Source: Massilibacteroides sp. (GTDB lineage Bacteria > Bacteroidota > Bacteroidia > Bacteroidales > Tannerellaceae). Taken from it: 64,000 nucleotides of DNA. Positions within the stretch are counted from its first letter, which is position 1. Every line of letters begins with the position of its first letter. Below the pieces are notes generated by a model. That model was not told the origin of the DNA, did not search any database, and worked only from the letters and a program-made list of their open reading frames with translations. The stretch is taken from NCBI RefSeq assembly GCF_028705895.1, contig NZ_JAQWCQ010000001.1, positions 62,001 to 126,000 on the forward strand. Reading direction: 5' to 3'. Shown piece by piece: positions 20,420 to 30,588 of the stretch. The position numbers were made by a program, and so were the translations under genes.

Positions 20420-21046
20420 ATGAAGGATTTTCTTGTTAAGCTGATAAAGAACCCTTTTGTGGTTAATTTTCTTTTGATGTTTGCAGTTTTTGGTCTACTC
20501 ATTTTCGGAACGTTGAAGTGGTTAGACCGTTATACTCATCATAATGAAGTGGTGGTAGTGCCGGATGTGAAAGGCCTTACAATAGAAGACGCAGCATCTT
20601 TCTTTGAAAATAATGGCTTACGATATGATATTATAGATTCTGTTTTCTCTAAGGACGTAGCTCCGGGAACAATTGTGGAATTGAAGCCGAATGCAGGTTC
20701 GAAAGTAAAGGAAGGGCGTATTGTATTTATTACGCTTAATGCCTTAGGGGCGCAGATGGAAACAATACCTGATGTGGAAGATATGTCCTTTCGTCAGGCT
20801 TACGCTTTGCTTAGAGCACGCGGGTTTGAAACTGTGGAGATCGAGTACGTGCCTGGTGATTTTAAAGATTTAGCCATGGCGGTGGAATTACGTGGTCGCG
20901 TATTACGTAGCGGAGAAAAGGTGCCTTTGACTTCTCCTTTGATTCTGAAGGTTAGCAATGGTGAAGACGAAGTACTCCCTGAAGATTCTTTGGGGTTGGA
21001 CCAGCCTGTGAAGTCTTTGGATAGTGAAGACGAGAAGTGGTTTTGA
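20420..21046 (+). CDS. PASTA-domain-containing membrane protein
   Basis: Start MKDFLVKLIKNP; N-terminal TM; PASTA repeats VVPDVKGLTIEDAASFFENNGLRYDII..., IPDVEDMSFRQAYALLRARGF. Confidence 0.9.
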   Translation: MKDFLVKLIKNPFVVNFLLMFAVFGLLIFGTLKWLDRYTHHNEVVVVPDVKGLTIEDAASFFENNGLRYDIIDSVFSKDVAPGTIVELKPNAGSKVKEGRIVFITLNALGAQMETIPDVEDMSFRQAYALLRARGFETVEIEYVPGDFKDLAMAVELRGRVLRSGEKVPLTSPLILKVSNGEDEVLPEDSLGLDQPVKSLDSEDEKWF

Positions 21047-21047
21047 T

Positions 21048-22121
21048 ATGGATGATTTCATAGAAGATATAGACGATCTGGAAGATGACGGTGTGTTTGA
21101 CCCTGCCTCAGAACCGGAAGAATCTATGTATGAACATTTTCGCTTTACCGCAGACAAAGGACAATCTTTGTTGCGCGTTGATAAGTTCTTAGTGGATCGG
21201 ATGATGGGGGCAACACGAAACCGGATTCAGTTAGCTGCCGAAGCAGGTTGTATTCTGGTGAACGGGGCGCCTGTAAAAAGCAATTATCGGGTTAAACCCT
21301 TAGATGTAGTGTCGCTTGTTATGGCACGTCCCCGACGTGAACTTGAAATTATTCCCGAAGATATTCCTCTTAATATAATGTATGAAGATGCGGATTTATT
21401 AGTTGTAAACAAACCCGCAGGATTGGTTGTGCATCCCGGACATGGAAACTATACCGGTACGTTGGTGAATGCATTGGCCTGGTATTTAAAAGATGACCCG
21501 GCTTATGACCCCTCTGATCCGAGACTTGGATTAGTGCATCGGATTGATAAAGATACATCCGGTCTGTTAGTTGTCGCCAAGAAACCGGAGGCAAAGGCTG
21601 ATCTGAGTCTGCAGTTCTTTAATAAGACAACAGAACGGACATATCATGCTTTGGTCTGGGGTATTATCCGTGAAGAAGAGGGCATAATCGAAGGAAATAT
21701 TGCCCGCAATCCTCGTGACAGGATGCAGATGATGGTTTTCCCCGAAGGCGATCAGGGTAAATCAGCAGTAACACATTACCGGGTGCTGGAACGTTTAGGT
21801 TATGTAACGCTTGTGGAATGTCGTCTGGAGACAGGACGTACTCATCAGATACGTGTACACATGAAATATATCGGGCATACCTTATTTAATGATGAACGTT
21901 ATGGCGGCCACGATATATTGAAGGGAACTACATTTGCAAAATATAAACAATTTGTGCAGAACTGCTTCATGCAATGTCCGAGACAGGCTTTGCATGCCAA
22001 AACGTTAGGCTTCAGGCATCCCTCGACAGGAGAAAACATGTCTTTCGACTCGGAAATCCCAGTCGATATGGAAGGGCTGATACAACGTTGGCGTATGTAT
22101 GCAAATACTAAAGATTTATAA
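21048..22121 (+). CDS. RluA/RluD-family pseudouridine synthase
   Basis: S4 domain LLRVDKFLVDRM; catalytic HRIDKDTSGLLVVAK; GRTHQIRVHMKYIGHTLFND. Confidence 0.95.
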   Translation: MDDFIEDIDDLEDDGVFDPASEPEESMYEHFRFTADKGQSLLRVDKFLVDRMMGATRNRIQLAAEAGCILVNGAPVKSNYRVKPLDVVSLVMARPRRELEIIPEDIPLNIMYEDADLLVVNKPAGLVVHPGHGNYTGTLVNALAWYLKDDPAYDPSDPRLGLVHRIDKDTSGLLVVAKKPEAKADLSLQFFNKTTERTYHALVWGIIREEEGIIEGNIARNPRDRMQMMVFPEGDQGKSAVTHYRVLERLGYVTLVECRLETGRTHQIRVHMKYIGHTLFNDERYGGHDILKGTTFAKYKQFVQNCFMQCPRQALHAKTLGFRHPSTGENMSFDSEIPVDMEGLIQRWRMYANTKDL

Positions 22122-22122
22122 A

Positions 22123-23109
22123 ATGAAGAAGAATGTTGCCATTGTTGCGGGAGGAGACTCCTCCGAAATTGTTATTTCATTAAAGAGTGCGGCAGGACTC
22201 TCAACTTTCATTGATAAAGAAAGATATAATCTGTATATTGCAATCCTGAAAAAGAGTGAATGGGTTGTACAACTGCCGGATGGAACAAACACAGCGATCG
22301 ACAAAAATGACTTCAGTTTTCAGGAAAACGGATTCATTAAAAAGTTCGATTTTGCATATATAACGATTCACGGCACTCCTGGAGAGGATGGCCGTTTGCA
22401 AGGTTATTTTGATATGATCGGAATGCCCTATTCTTCTTGTAATGCTTTGGTGAGTGCTATTACATTTAATAAATATGTATGTAATGGCTATCTGAGAGGC
22501 TTTGGGGTGAAGGTGGCAGATTCAATTCGTCTGTTCAGAGGGCAGACTGCCGATACAGATGAAGTGGTAGCTCGTTTAGGCTTGCCTTTGTTTGTGAAAC
22601 CCAATGTTGGCGGAAGTAGTTTTGGTACAACAAAAGTGAAAGCGGCTGCCGGATTGCAGGATGCGATAGCGAAGGCTTTTGCGGAAGGCGATGAGGTGAT
22701 CATGGAGCAGTTTGTTGCCGGAAAAGAAGTGACAAGTGGTTGTTACAAAACAAAAGAGAGCTCAGTTTTGTTGCCTTTAACAGAGGTGGTGACCGGAAAC
22801 GATTTTTTTGATTTTGATGCAAAATACAATGGACAGGTAGAAGAAATAACGCCTGCTCGTATATCTGTTGAGATGACAAAAAAGATACAAAACGAGACAT
22901 CGCGAATTTATGATTTGTTAGGCGCATCGGGGATTATTCGGATTGACTATATTATTCCTCAGAATGGAGAGCCGGTTATGCTGGAGGTAAATACCACTCC
23001 GGGCATGACTGCTACCAGTTTTATTCCACAACAAATCCGTGCTGCCGGATTGGATATAAAAAACGTCATGACGGAGATAATTGAAGATGTATTGCTAAAA
23101 AGAAAGTAA
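22123..23109 (+). CDS. ddl: D-alanine--D-alanine ligase
   Basis: MKKNVAIVAGGDSSEIVISLKSA; LPLFVKPNVGGSSFGTTKV; MLEVNTTPGMTATSFIPQQ. Confidence 0.94.
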   Translation: MKKNVAIVAGGDSSEIVISLKSAAGLSTFIDKERYNLYIAILKKSEWVVQLPDGTNTAIDKNDFSFQENGFIKKFDFAYITIHGTPGEDGRLQGYFDMIGMPYSSCNALVSAITFNKYVCNGYLRGFGVKVADSIRLFRGQTADTDEVVARLGLPLFVKPNVGGSSFGTTKVKAAAGLQDAIAKAFAEGDEVIMEQFVAGKEVTSGCYKTKESSVLLPLTEVVTGNDFFDFDAKYNGQVEEITPARISVEMTKKIQNETSRIYDLLGASGIIRIDYIIPQNGEPVMLEVNTTPGMTATSFIPQQIRAAGLDIKNVMTEIIEDVLLKRK

Positions 23110-23125
23110 AAAATAAATATAGATT

Positions 23126-24289
23126 ATGGATAAAGAATCGGTACCCTTAAATTTCGACGAGATTCGTCCCGTGAATAACGACGAAGTAAAAGGCGCGATA
23201 GAGGAGTTAATTACTAACGAAGATTTTGAAAGAGCTTTTCGCTATTTGAAACCAGACTTGGACTGGGAGGCTTTCTCTAAAGTTATGAGGGCTTGCAAGA
23301 CGAAGGAAGAGTTTAAGGCGTTGTTGTCTTATGATGCGGTTTCTACAGTTGCCCGGAAAACAACCTTTTCGTTAACAGTCTCCGGAAAGACCCGTTTGCC
23401 GGAAGATAATTCTCCTTGTACGTTTATTTCCAATCATCGGGATATTGTGCTTGATGCCGCGTTCCTGAATGTGATGCTTTATGACGTTGGTTATGGCATG
23501 ACTCAGATAGCTATCGGGGATAATCTGTTAATCCGTCCCTGGATTAAAACCTTAGTTCGCTTAAATAATAGCTTTATCGTAAAGCGTGGAGTTTCTGTCC
23601 GTCAGATGCTTGAGGTGAGTGGAACCCTTTCTGCCTATATCCATCATACGATCAAAGAAACGAAAGAATCTGTATGGATTGCTCAGCGAGAAGGACGAGC
23701 TAAAGATTCGGATGACAAAACGCAGGCCAGTATTCTTAAAATGCTGAACATGGGAGGAGATGCCGGCATATTAACAAATCTGATGTCTCTTAATATTGTG
23801 CCCGTATCTATCTCATATGAATACGATCCTTGTGATTTTCTGAAAGCGCAGGAATTCCAACAAAAACGTGATAACCCTGATTTCGTAAAATCACAACGCG
23901 ATGACCTGTTGAGTATGGAGACCGGTATATTATATGATAAAGGACGAGTACATTTTACAATGTGTTCTCCAATCAATGAAAAACTACAGAATCTGGACCC
24001 GGACATGGATAAGGCGGAATTATATTCCTCTGTGGCTACAATTATAGACAAAGAGATCTATAAGCACTATCGTTTCTATCCCGGCAACTATGTGGCCTAT
24101 GATCTGCTGTACGAAACACGAGATTTCGAGACTAATTATAGTCTTAAGGATAAAGCGGAGTTTGAAGATTATTTGCAGAAGCAATTAGATAAAATTGTAA
24201 TACCGGATAAAGATGTACCATTTCTTAGAAAAAAAATATTAGAAATGTATTCCAATCCACTAAAAAATAACGTAGAAACAGCCGACTGA
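23126..24289 (+). CDS. 1-acyl-glycerol-3-phosphate acyltransferase-family protein
   Basis: PlsC-type motifs CTFISNHRDIVLDAAFLN (H-x4-D) and WIAQREGRAKD. Confidence 0.85.
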   Translation: MDKESVPLNFDEIRPVNNDEVKGAIEELITNEDFERAFRYLKPDLDWEAFSKVMRACKTKEEFKALLSYDAVSTVARKTTFSLTVSGKTRLPEDNSPCTFISNHRDIVLDAAFLNVMLYDVGYGMTQIAIGDNLLIRPWIKTLVRLNNSFIVKRGVSVRQMLEVSGTLSAYIHHTIKETKESVWIAQREGRAKDSDDKTQASILKMLNMGGDAGILTNLMSLNIVPVSISYEYDPCDFLKAQEFQQKRDNPDFVKSQRDDLLSMETGILYDKGRVHFTMCSPINEKLQNLDPDMDKAELYSSVATIIDKEIYKHYRFYPGNYVAYDLLYETRDFETNYSLKDKAEFEDYLQKQLDKIVIPDKDVPFLRKKILEMYSNPLKNNVETAD

Positions 24290-24348
24290 TCTCACTTCCT
24301 TTAAATTACCTGTTGTACGTTTTTATGGTGGAACAAGTCTCCCTCATC

Positions 24349-24365
24349 GGGGGGGGAGGGAGGGG
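24349..24365 (+). other. G-quadruplex-capable G tract
   Basis: GGGGGGGGAGGGAGGGG: at least four G3 runs with short loops, in AT-rich intergenic DNA. Confidence 0.6.
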
Positions 24366-24453
24366 TTTGTCCTCAAAACCATAGGTTTCGTACAGGAATC
24401 CCTTAAAAACAGATAAAAAATGGGGAGATGATGCGGAAAATTATCATTAAATG

Positions 24454-24484
24454 GTTGCTCATATAAAAGTTATCATTAATTTTG
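24454..24484 (+). promoter_or_regulatory. Putative promoter of the S-layer-like gene
   Basis: GTTG (24454-24457), N19, TAATTTTG (24477-24484); implies a 5' UTR of about 110 nt before ATG 24603. Confidence 0.5.
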
Positions 24485-24602
24485 CTACGTGAAAAGACAT
24501 TTGTTTTGTAAGTTCTTCATAAGAACGATTTGCTCTTAACTGTTGTTTTTTGCTTGAATTATAAGAATTTGTATTTCTATTATTAATATTAATTTATCAA
24601 TT

Positions 24603-27600
24603 ATGAAGAAAAAGTTTTTTACTTTATTAGCTGCTGCAGCATTCCTTTTAGGAACCGCTGTGCCTGCTTTTTCTGCTGTACCCCATACTACTATTGCGTC
24701 AGGAGCGATGGTTGGGGGAGATGCGGCAAATATGGTGGTTGGTGCAAATAGAGGTTTGTATCACATTACCAATGTGGATACGGCGGGTGTTCCTCAGGGT
24801 GTTTTGTATGTGGATAATACAGGAAACACGGGAGCTGTTTCTATTGAAAATCCTCTTACAAGCTCGAAGTTCTTGATGGAGTCATTATGGTGTGTGGAGA
24901 TAACGACTGAAGCACAAGGGAAAAATCCATCTTTCAGCTTTTTGAATAAGGCTTATGGAGATAATTTGCGCGCGGAAGAAAAAGCAGTTTCTTCTTTGAC
25001 TTTAGATGGAACATTAAGTGACTGGAAATTTTCTAATGTTTATGGCGAAAATGTTGCATTAGAAAAAGTACAACCTCTTTATTCTTATATTAATGGTAGC
25101 CAGGCAATTGTTTTGGTGGAGGGCGCTGGTGGTGTTGGTACGGTTGGAACAGCTATCGCTGACGTGACTGAAATCGAAGCTAAGGCAAATTCATTCAATC
25201 CAGCTATTAGCACAATAGGAGGTGGAAATGCTACGATGCTTTTCTTTACATTGAATGAGGCTACTCCTATCGTTCTTACTGCAGATCAATTCAATACGAA
25301 GTTGGGCATTGAGCCAACAGCTACAGGTCAGAAGTTGACTTTTGATCCTGATAGAAACGTGGGTTCTAACCCGTTTACAGAAAATGTATTGAAGGCTACA
25401 AATGTTGCAACTAATACTGGTGGTGCTGATTGGTATTTGAATTTGCAAAATACAGATGGTAAATATCTTCGCGTAGATACCTCTGTGGTTAATAATACTG
25501 GTAACTACTTCTTGACATTCAAATTTACTGATAGAATTGAAGATGGAACACTCCCTGCTGGTCAGTTGCATCCTGTAAACTTGACAAATCAGTATGCTTT
25601 CCGTTTTGTTTATTTCCCATCTCATGATAGCTTGATTATTAATGTTAAAGATGTTCTTCAGTCAAGTAAGACTTTGGAAAGTGCGCTTACTCCTGTTAAG
25701 TTGTTCTGGGAAATCGATGCTTTACTTGGTGTGGGTGCTCATGGCGATAGTGAAGGAAAATTACAATCTTCAGACGATGTTTATTCTGACACTCGATTGA
25801 TTGACTTTACTTATGTGGTTCTTCAGGATTTGAATAACAATAAAGTTGTAACTATCGGTGAGCTTCCTTCTCAAACTCGTATTTCTTTAGGCCTGGGAGA
25901 TTGTAAAGCTGCTGTAAATAAAACTTCATTGCAAGGTTTGTATACAATTCAAAATAAGGAAGGTAAATATTTGCAAGTTCCTATCTATACAGATACACTT
26001 ATGACTGGTAAAAGAGTTGCTCAATGGGTTACTTTAGAGTCTTATGTAGATCCTATGGAATTGCCTTCTTTCCAATGGGTAGTTGAAAAAGTAAGATCTA
26101 ACGATACAGATAATATTTCTTTGATTAAAATCACAAACCGTGAATATGCTAACAATGCTGAAGTTGAAACAATTCAATTGTGGAAAGATAAATCAACGAC
26201 TCTTTTTGATGCTGAATTAGCTGCTAATGCGGTTGGATTTACAGAAGTTCCTGAAGCGAAGAGATTGGATCCATATTTGGGATACAAATATGTTCCTGAA
26301 GATATTGCTAAGTTGAGAACTTATACATTCAATTATCTACACGAATTGGATCAAAACACATACTTGTCTGTAAAGAACAGCCAAAGCGATTCTTTATTAT
26401 ATGTTCAAAAAGATAATGCTGACGGTTTTGAATTAGTCCCTTACCACCATAGCTATACAGCTGCTAATGGTTGGAGTGTAAAACCAGTTGATTATGGTTA
26501 TACTGGAAGCATTGAAAAAATCAATAACAAAGCTTATGCTGCGAAGTTGGTAAGAACTGCTTATGTGTTGAAAATTAAAGAAGGAAACAAGATCTATAAC
26601 ACAAATAAAGTTGTAGTTGTTGATAAAGAAGGTCGTTACGCTGTAACTCCTGATAACAACAACGCGATTTCCGCAGGTGATAGTGCTGTATTCTATCTGA
26701 AAGCAAATAATACTAAAGATGGTATTAACTACTATGCATTGGTTGATACTGCTTCGTTTACAAAGAATAATTTTGTTCAAAACGGTAACCTTGATAGAGT
26801 AACTGTTAAGGGAGGTGTGACTGATCACAATTTGTGGTTGAAAGTTCAGAACCATTATGAAGTTAGAACTTCTGCATTTGCTGTAGAACCTAACGAAGAG
26901 CCTTTATACAGAAGGTTCAACAGAACGGTTGATGGAATTGAAAATGGTGCTACTAATTTCTATGATGATGTAGATCTACCTGTAAACTTGAGATTCTTCC
27001 GCGTGAACAACGAAAGCGAATTCTTGTATGAAGATGAGCACCATCCTAAGTATTCTGAAGGGAAAGGTATTAACTTCCTTGGTTATAGACACGAAGCTGA
27101 CTTTTCAATCAAAGACGAGCTTAGCGAAGATTTAATCAAAGAGCGTACTACGTTATTTGTAGATACTGCATTCGTTAACAGACCTGCAACTGAGGGTGCT
27201 GAATTTGATACCCCAAAACCTCAATATCTGATTGGTGTTGGTGTCTATGAAGTAGAAGGATTTACAACTGAAATTCCTTGTGAGCCCTCAGTTACAACTC
27301 CAAGTTACTATCGTGGTCGTTACCTAATCAATGCAACTGACTCAGTTTACGGTGCAACTCGTAATTCTTTGACAAACTGGACAAGCAAATGGCAAGGAGG
27401 ATGGGGAACCTCGAATATTGATCATTCAAAAGATAACAATAAAGATGGTATCAACGATTATATCTGGGATACTAAATGGGAACGTTTAGCATTTGTTGAT
27501 GCAGTTCGTTTGTATGACACGCTTTACGTATTGAATGGTGCTACTGAATATGCAGATCCTATTGACTTTGCAAAATTAAAAACTGATAAAAGAGTACATG

Positions 27601-28094
27601 CTATCCGTTTAGATAATAACTTCCATAAAGATGTTGTATGGCAGTTCCGTCTGATTGATACTGAAAAAGGTGTTGAATACAAAGATCAGGTTCAAAACTT
27701 CCTAATCGAATCTGAAACAACAAAACGTGGTCAGCAAGAAATGCTTGCCCCGATGACTGGTGGTTGGGTTAAAGTGCAGAATGGTGTTCCTGTAATCAGC
27801 CGTGGTAACTATACCGACGCTATTACTGACGCTGAAAAATTCAATGTTGTAGCAAGTGATGCTCAGGCTGTAAGCAATGAAGATATTAACGTAACTGACG
27901 TTAATGTAGTTGCTGGAAATGGTGAAGTTACTATCTACAATGCTGCAGGTAAAACTGTTGCTATCAGCAATATCTTAGGACAAACTATTGTTAACACAGT
28001 TATTACTTCTGACAACGCTACTATCGCTGCTCCTAAGGGTATCGTAGTGGTTGCTGTTCAAGGTGAAAAAGCTGTTAAAGCAATTGTAAAATAA
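24603..28094 (+). CDS. Large secreted surface-layer-like protein (DUF6383-type C-terminus)
   Basis: Signal peptide MKKKFFTLLAAAAFLLGTAVPAFSA; conserved-looking C-terminal module VAGNGEVTIYNAAGKTVAISNILGQTIVNTVITSDNATIAAPKGIVVVAVQGEKAVKAIVK, resembling Parabacteroides/Tannerella S-layer-type tails. Confidence 0.7.
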   Translation: MKKKFFTLLAAAAFLLGTAVPAFSAVPHTTIASGAMVGGDAANMVVGANRGLYHITNVDTAGVPQGVLYVDNTGNTGAVSIENPLTSSKFLMESLWCVEITTEAQGKNPSFSFLNKAYGDNLRAEEKAVSSLTLDGTLSDWKFSNVYGENVALEKVQPLYSYINGSQAIVLVEGAGGVGTVGTAIADVTEIEAKANSFNPAISTIGGGNATMLFFTLNEATPIVLTADQFNTKLGIEPTATGQKLTFDPDRNVGSNPFTENVLKATNVATNTGGADWYLNLQNTDGKYLRVDTSVVNNTGNYFLTFKFTDRIEDGTLPAGQLHPVNLTNQYAFRFVYFPSHDSLIINVKDVLQSSKTLESALTPVKLFWEIDALLGVGAHGDSEGKLQSSDDVYSDTRLIDFTYVVLQDLNNNKVVTIGELPSQTRISLGLGDCKAAVNKTSLQGLYTIQNKEGKYLQVPIYTDTLMTGKRVAQWVTLESYVDPMELPSFQWVVEKVRSNDTDNISLIKITNREYANNAEVETIQLWKDKSTTLFDAELAANAVGFTEVPEAKRLDPYLGYKYVPEDIAKLRTYTFNYLHELDQNTYLSVKNSQSDSLLYVQKDNADGFELVPYHHSYTAANGWSVKPVDYGYTGSIEKINNKAYAAKLVRTAYVLKIKEGNKIYNTNKVVVVDKEGRYAVTPDNNNAISAGDSAVFYLKANNTKDGINYYALVDTASFTKNNFVQNGNLDRVTVKGGVTDHNLWLKVQNHYEVRTSAFAVEPNEEPLYRRFNRTVDGIENGATNFYDDVDLPVNLRFFRVNNESEFLYEDEHHPKYSEGKGINFLGYRHEADFSIKDELSEDLIKERTTLFVDTAFVNRPATEGAEFDTPKPQYLIGVGVYEVEGFTTEIPCEPSVTTPSYYRGRYLINATDSVYGATRNSLTNWTSKWQGGWGTSNIDHSKDNNKDGINDYIWDTKWERLAFVDAVRLYDTLYVLNGATEYADPIDFAKLKTDKRVHAIRLDNNFHKDVVWQFRLIDTEKGVEYKDQVQNFLIESETTKRGQQEMLAPMTGGWVKVQNGVPVISRGNYTDAITDAEKFNVVASDAQAVSNEDINVTDVNVVAGNGEVTIYNAAGKTVAISNILGQTIVNTVITSDNATIAAPKGIVVVAVQGEKAVKAIVK

Positions 28095-28138
28095 TAGAAC
28101 AGAGTTTATAATCAAATAATTCTAAATTATCATCAATG

Positions 28139-28156
28139 GCTCTCTTTCGGGAGAGC
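28139..28156 (+). terminator. Hairpin just downstream of the S-layer-like gene
   Basis: GCTCTC-TTTCGG-GAGAGC; no strong T-tract, so it may act as an mRNA 3' stabiliser. Confidence 0.4.
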
Positions 28157-28258
28157 TATTAAAGTACCCTGTGAAGGAGAAAGGTGATACATTAATATTA
28201 AGTGTTAAAATAAAGTTCTAACTGTCGGTATATCTGTGAAGAAGGAAGACAGAAAAGA

Positions 28259-28293
28259 TAGAGGCTACCCAAAAGGTAGCCTCTATTCATTTT
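28259..28293 (+). terminator. Rho-independent terminator
   Basis: TAGAGGCTACC-CAAAA-GGTAGCCTCTA (11-bp stem) followed by TTCATTTTT. Confidence 0.75.
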
Positions 28294-28361
28294 TACCTAT
28301 TCTACATATGCGTTACTTCTTACTTCCTTGTTTTTTTGTTTATCTTTGTTCCTGAAAATTG

Positions 28362-28528
28362 GGTGTAATGATTTCTTATTCAGGAAATCTTAGTAAAAGG
28401 GAATCCGGTGTAAGTCCGGAGCTGTGCCCGTAGCTGTAAGTTCTAATAATAATGTCGGCATTCTTCATAGCCACTGTCTTCGGATGGGAAGGCGCCGACA
28501 AATGGAACCAGCCAGAAAACCTGCCCAT
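28362..28528 (+). ncRNA. Cobalamin (B12) riboswitch
   Basis: Conserved core AAAAGGGAATCCGGTGTAAGTCCGGAGCTGTGCCCGTAGCTGTAA ... GCCACTGT...GGGAAGGCGCCGAC...AGCCAGAAAACCTGCC, about 50 nt upstream of a TonB receptor. Confidence 0.95.
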
Positions 28529-28578
28529 ATTTGTTTTATGCGTGACCTCGGGTAAAGGGAACGATAAATCAAAATTCT

Positions 28579-30573
28579 ATGCGTGCTTTTTACTATAAAA
28601 GACTTCTATGCCTGATTGGATGGCTCTTGTTTGCTCTTTCTGCTTATGCACAGCAGGTAGATACCACCAAGTTATACAAACTTTCCGGAGTTGAAGTGGT
28701 CGAAAAAGCACGTGTTTCAACTACCCGAACAAGCAATCCTGTCCAAATAATGACTTCTACATCCATTGAACGACTCGGTATGCAGGATTTGACAGAAGCT
28801 GTTAAACGTTTTTCCGGTGTTACAGTGAAAGATTATGGGGGAATAGGCGGCTTGAAGACTGTCTCAATCAGAGGTTTTGGTGCACAACACACGGCCGTAA
28901 GTTATGATGGAATAACGATTACTGATGCTCAAAGCGGACAAATCGATCTTAGTCGGTTCTCTTTAGATAATGTTGAGCAGGTATCCTTAACGATCGGACA
29001 AAGTGATGATATTTTCCAGACTGCGCGTATGTATGCCTCAGTAGGGGCTCTCTCTATTCGTACGAACAGACCTTCGTTTAAAAATAAGGACTATAATTTT
29101 CGTGCTAAAATAGGAGGGGGAGCATTCGGTTTGTTTACACCCTCTTTGCAATATGACTACAAGTTAAATGATCGTTTCTCGCTTTCTGCCAGAGCCGATT
29201 GGATTAGTGCAAAAGGAGAATATCCGTTTACACTAAAGAATGGTAAGCTGGTAACAGAGGAAAAACGTACGAATAGCGATGTTCAATCTTTACGATTAGA
29301 AGGCAATCTTTATGGTTCTATTAAAGGAGGTGAGTTAACCGCGAAATTGTATTATTTTGATTCAGAGAGGGGATTGCCCGGATCAATTATCTATTACAAC
29401 GATTATGCGAAAGAACGATTATGGGATAATAATTTCTTTGGACAAGTGAATTTTTGTAAATCCCTAAGCGATCAATTTACTATTCAATCTTCGACAAAAT
29501 ATAGCTATGGCTACAATAAGTACAGAAATATTGATAACAAATATCCCGATGGCCTGCAAATTGACCGGAACACACAGCAAGAGTATTATCTTTCCGTAGG
29601 TGCATTGTATAACCCCATAGAATCTTTTTCGGTTTCGTTAACCTCAGATTTATCGTATAATGATTTGGAAAACAATTTTACAAATGCGGCTTTACCCCAG
29701 AGGCTTACTTCTCTCTCTGTATTGGCTGCGCAATATCAGACAACGCGATTGACTCTTACGGGGAGTTTGCTTGGTACGTTTATTACAGATGAAGTAAAAT
29801 CCGGAGATAAACCGGCTGATCGTAAACGCCTTTCGCCGGCGGCCAGCTTGTCCTGGCGTCCATTTGAAGAGACAAATTTTCGTATCCGGGCATCTTTTAA
29901 AGATATATTCCGGGTTCCAACGTTTACTGATTTGTATTATCTCCGTGTAGGTAATACAAAATTAAGACCCGAAAGAGCTTTACAATACAATCTGGGGATA
30001 ACATGGAGTGGGGAGTCTTCCCTTTTTCGGTATATGAGTGCCTCTGCAGACATTTATTATAATAAATCTGAGGATAAGATTGTTGCTTCTCCGACGATGT
30101 ATGTCTGGAAGATGATTAATCTTGGAGAAGTTGAAAGTAAAGGAGTGGATATAAATCTGCAGACGGAAATGCCGTTGAACTCCCATATGGCAGTGTTGCT
30201 GACAACGAATTACAGCTATCAGCATGCAATAGATGTGACTGATAAAGAAAGCAAGTATTACCGACATCAAATTCAATATACCCCAAGACATACCGGAACA
30301 GGGTCTGTTACGTTCGAAAATCCGTTTGTGAATCTGACTTATAGTCTGATGGCAGTTGACAAACGTTATTCTTTATCTCAGAATATTCCGGATAATAGAA
30401 TTGACGGTTATGTAGAACAAAATATATCCCTAAACCGTACATTCAGGTTGGGTCGTACATCTTTACGTTTGCAAGGTGAAATCCTGAATCTTGAAGATCG
30501 AACCTATGATGTGATAAAATATTATCCTATGCCGGGACGCTCCTGGCGTTTAAATGCAATACTGACATTTTAA
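28579..30573 (+). CDS. btuB: TonB-dependent outer membrane receptor, BtuB-like (cobalamin uptake)
   Basis: Plug domain (TSIERLGMQDLTEAVKRFSGVTVKDYGGIGGLKTVSIRGFGAQHTAVSYDG), beta-barrel, riboswitch upstream. Confidence 0.88.
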   Translation: MRAFYYKRLLCLIGWLLFALSAYAQQVDTTKLYKLSGVEVVEKARVSTTRTSNPVQIMTSTSIERLGMQDLTEAVKRFSGVTVKDYGGIGGLKTVSIRGFGAQHTAVSYDGITITDAQSGQIDLSRFSLDNVEQVSLTIGQSDDIFQTARMYASVGALSIRTNRPSFKNKDYNFRAKIGGGAFGLFTPSLQYDYKLNDRFSLSARADWISAKGEYPFTLKNGKLVTEEKRTNSDVQSLRLEGNLYGSIKGGELTAKLYYFDSERGLPGSIIYYNDYAKERLWDNNFFGQVNFCKSLSDQFTIQSSTKYSYGYNKYRNIDNKYPDGLQIDRNTQQEYYLSVGALYNPIESFSVSLTSDLSYNDLENNFTNAALPQRLTSLSVLAAQYQTTRLTLTGSLLGTFITDEVKSGDKPADRKRLSPAASLSWRPFEETNFRIRASFKDIFRVPTFTDLYYLRVGNTKLRPERALQYNLGITWSGESSLFRYMSASADIYYNKSEDKIVASPTMYVWKMINLGEVESKGVDINLQTEMPLNSHMAVLLTTNYSYQHAIDVTDKESKYYRHQIQYTPRHTGTGSVTFENPFVNLTYSLMAVDKRYSLSQNIPDNRIDGYVEQNISLNRTFRLGRTSLRLQGEILNLEDRTYDVIKYYPMPGRSWRLNAILTF

Positions 30574-30588
30574 AACAGAAAAAAGAAA

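Noticed and set aside
24340-24420. Rho-independent terminator of the acyltransferase gene
   Set aside because: The inverted repeat is imperfect and no T-tract follows; kept only as a G4/inverted-repeat observation.
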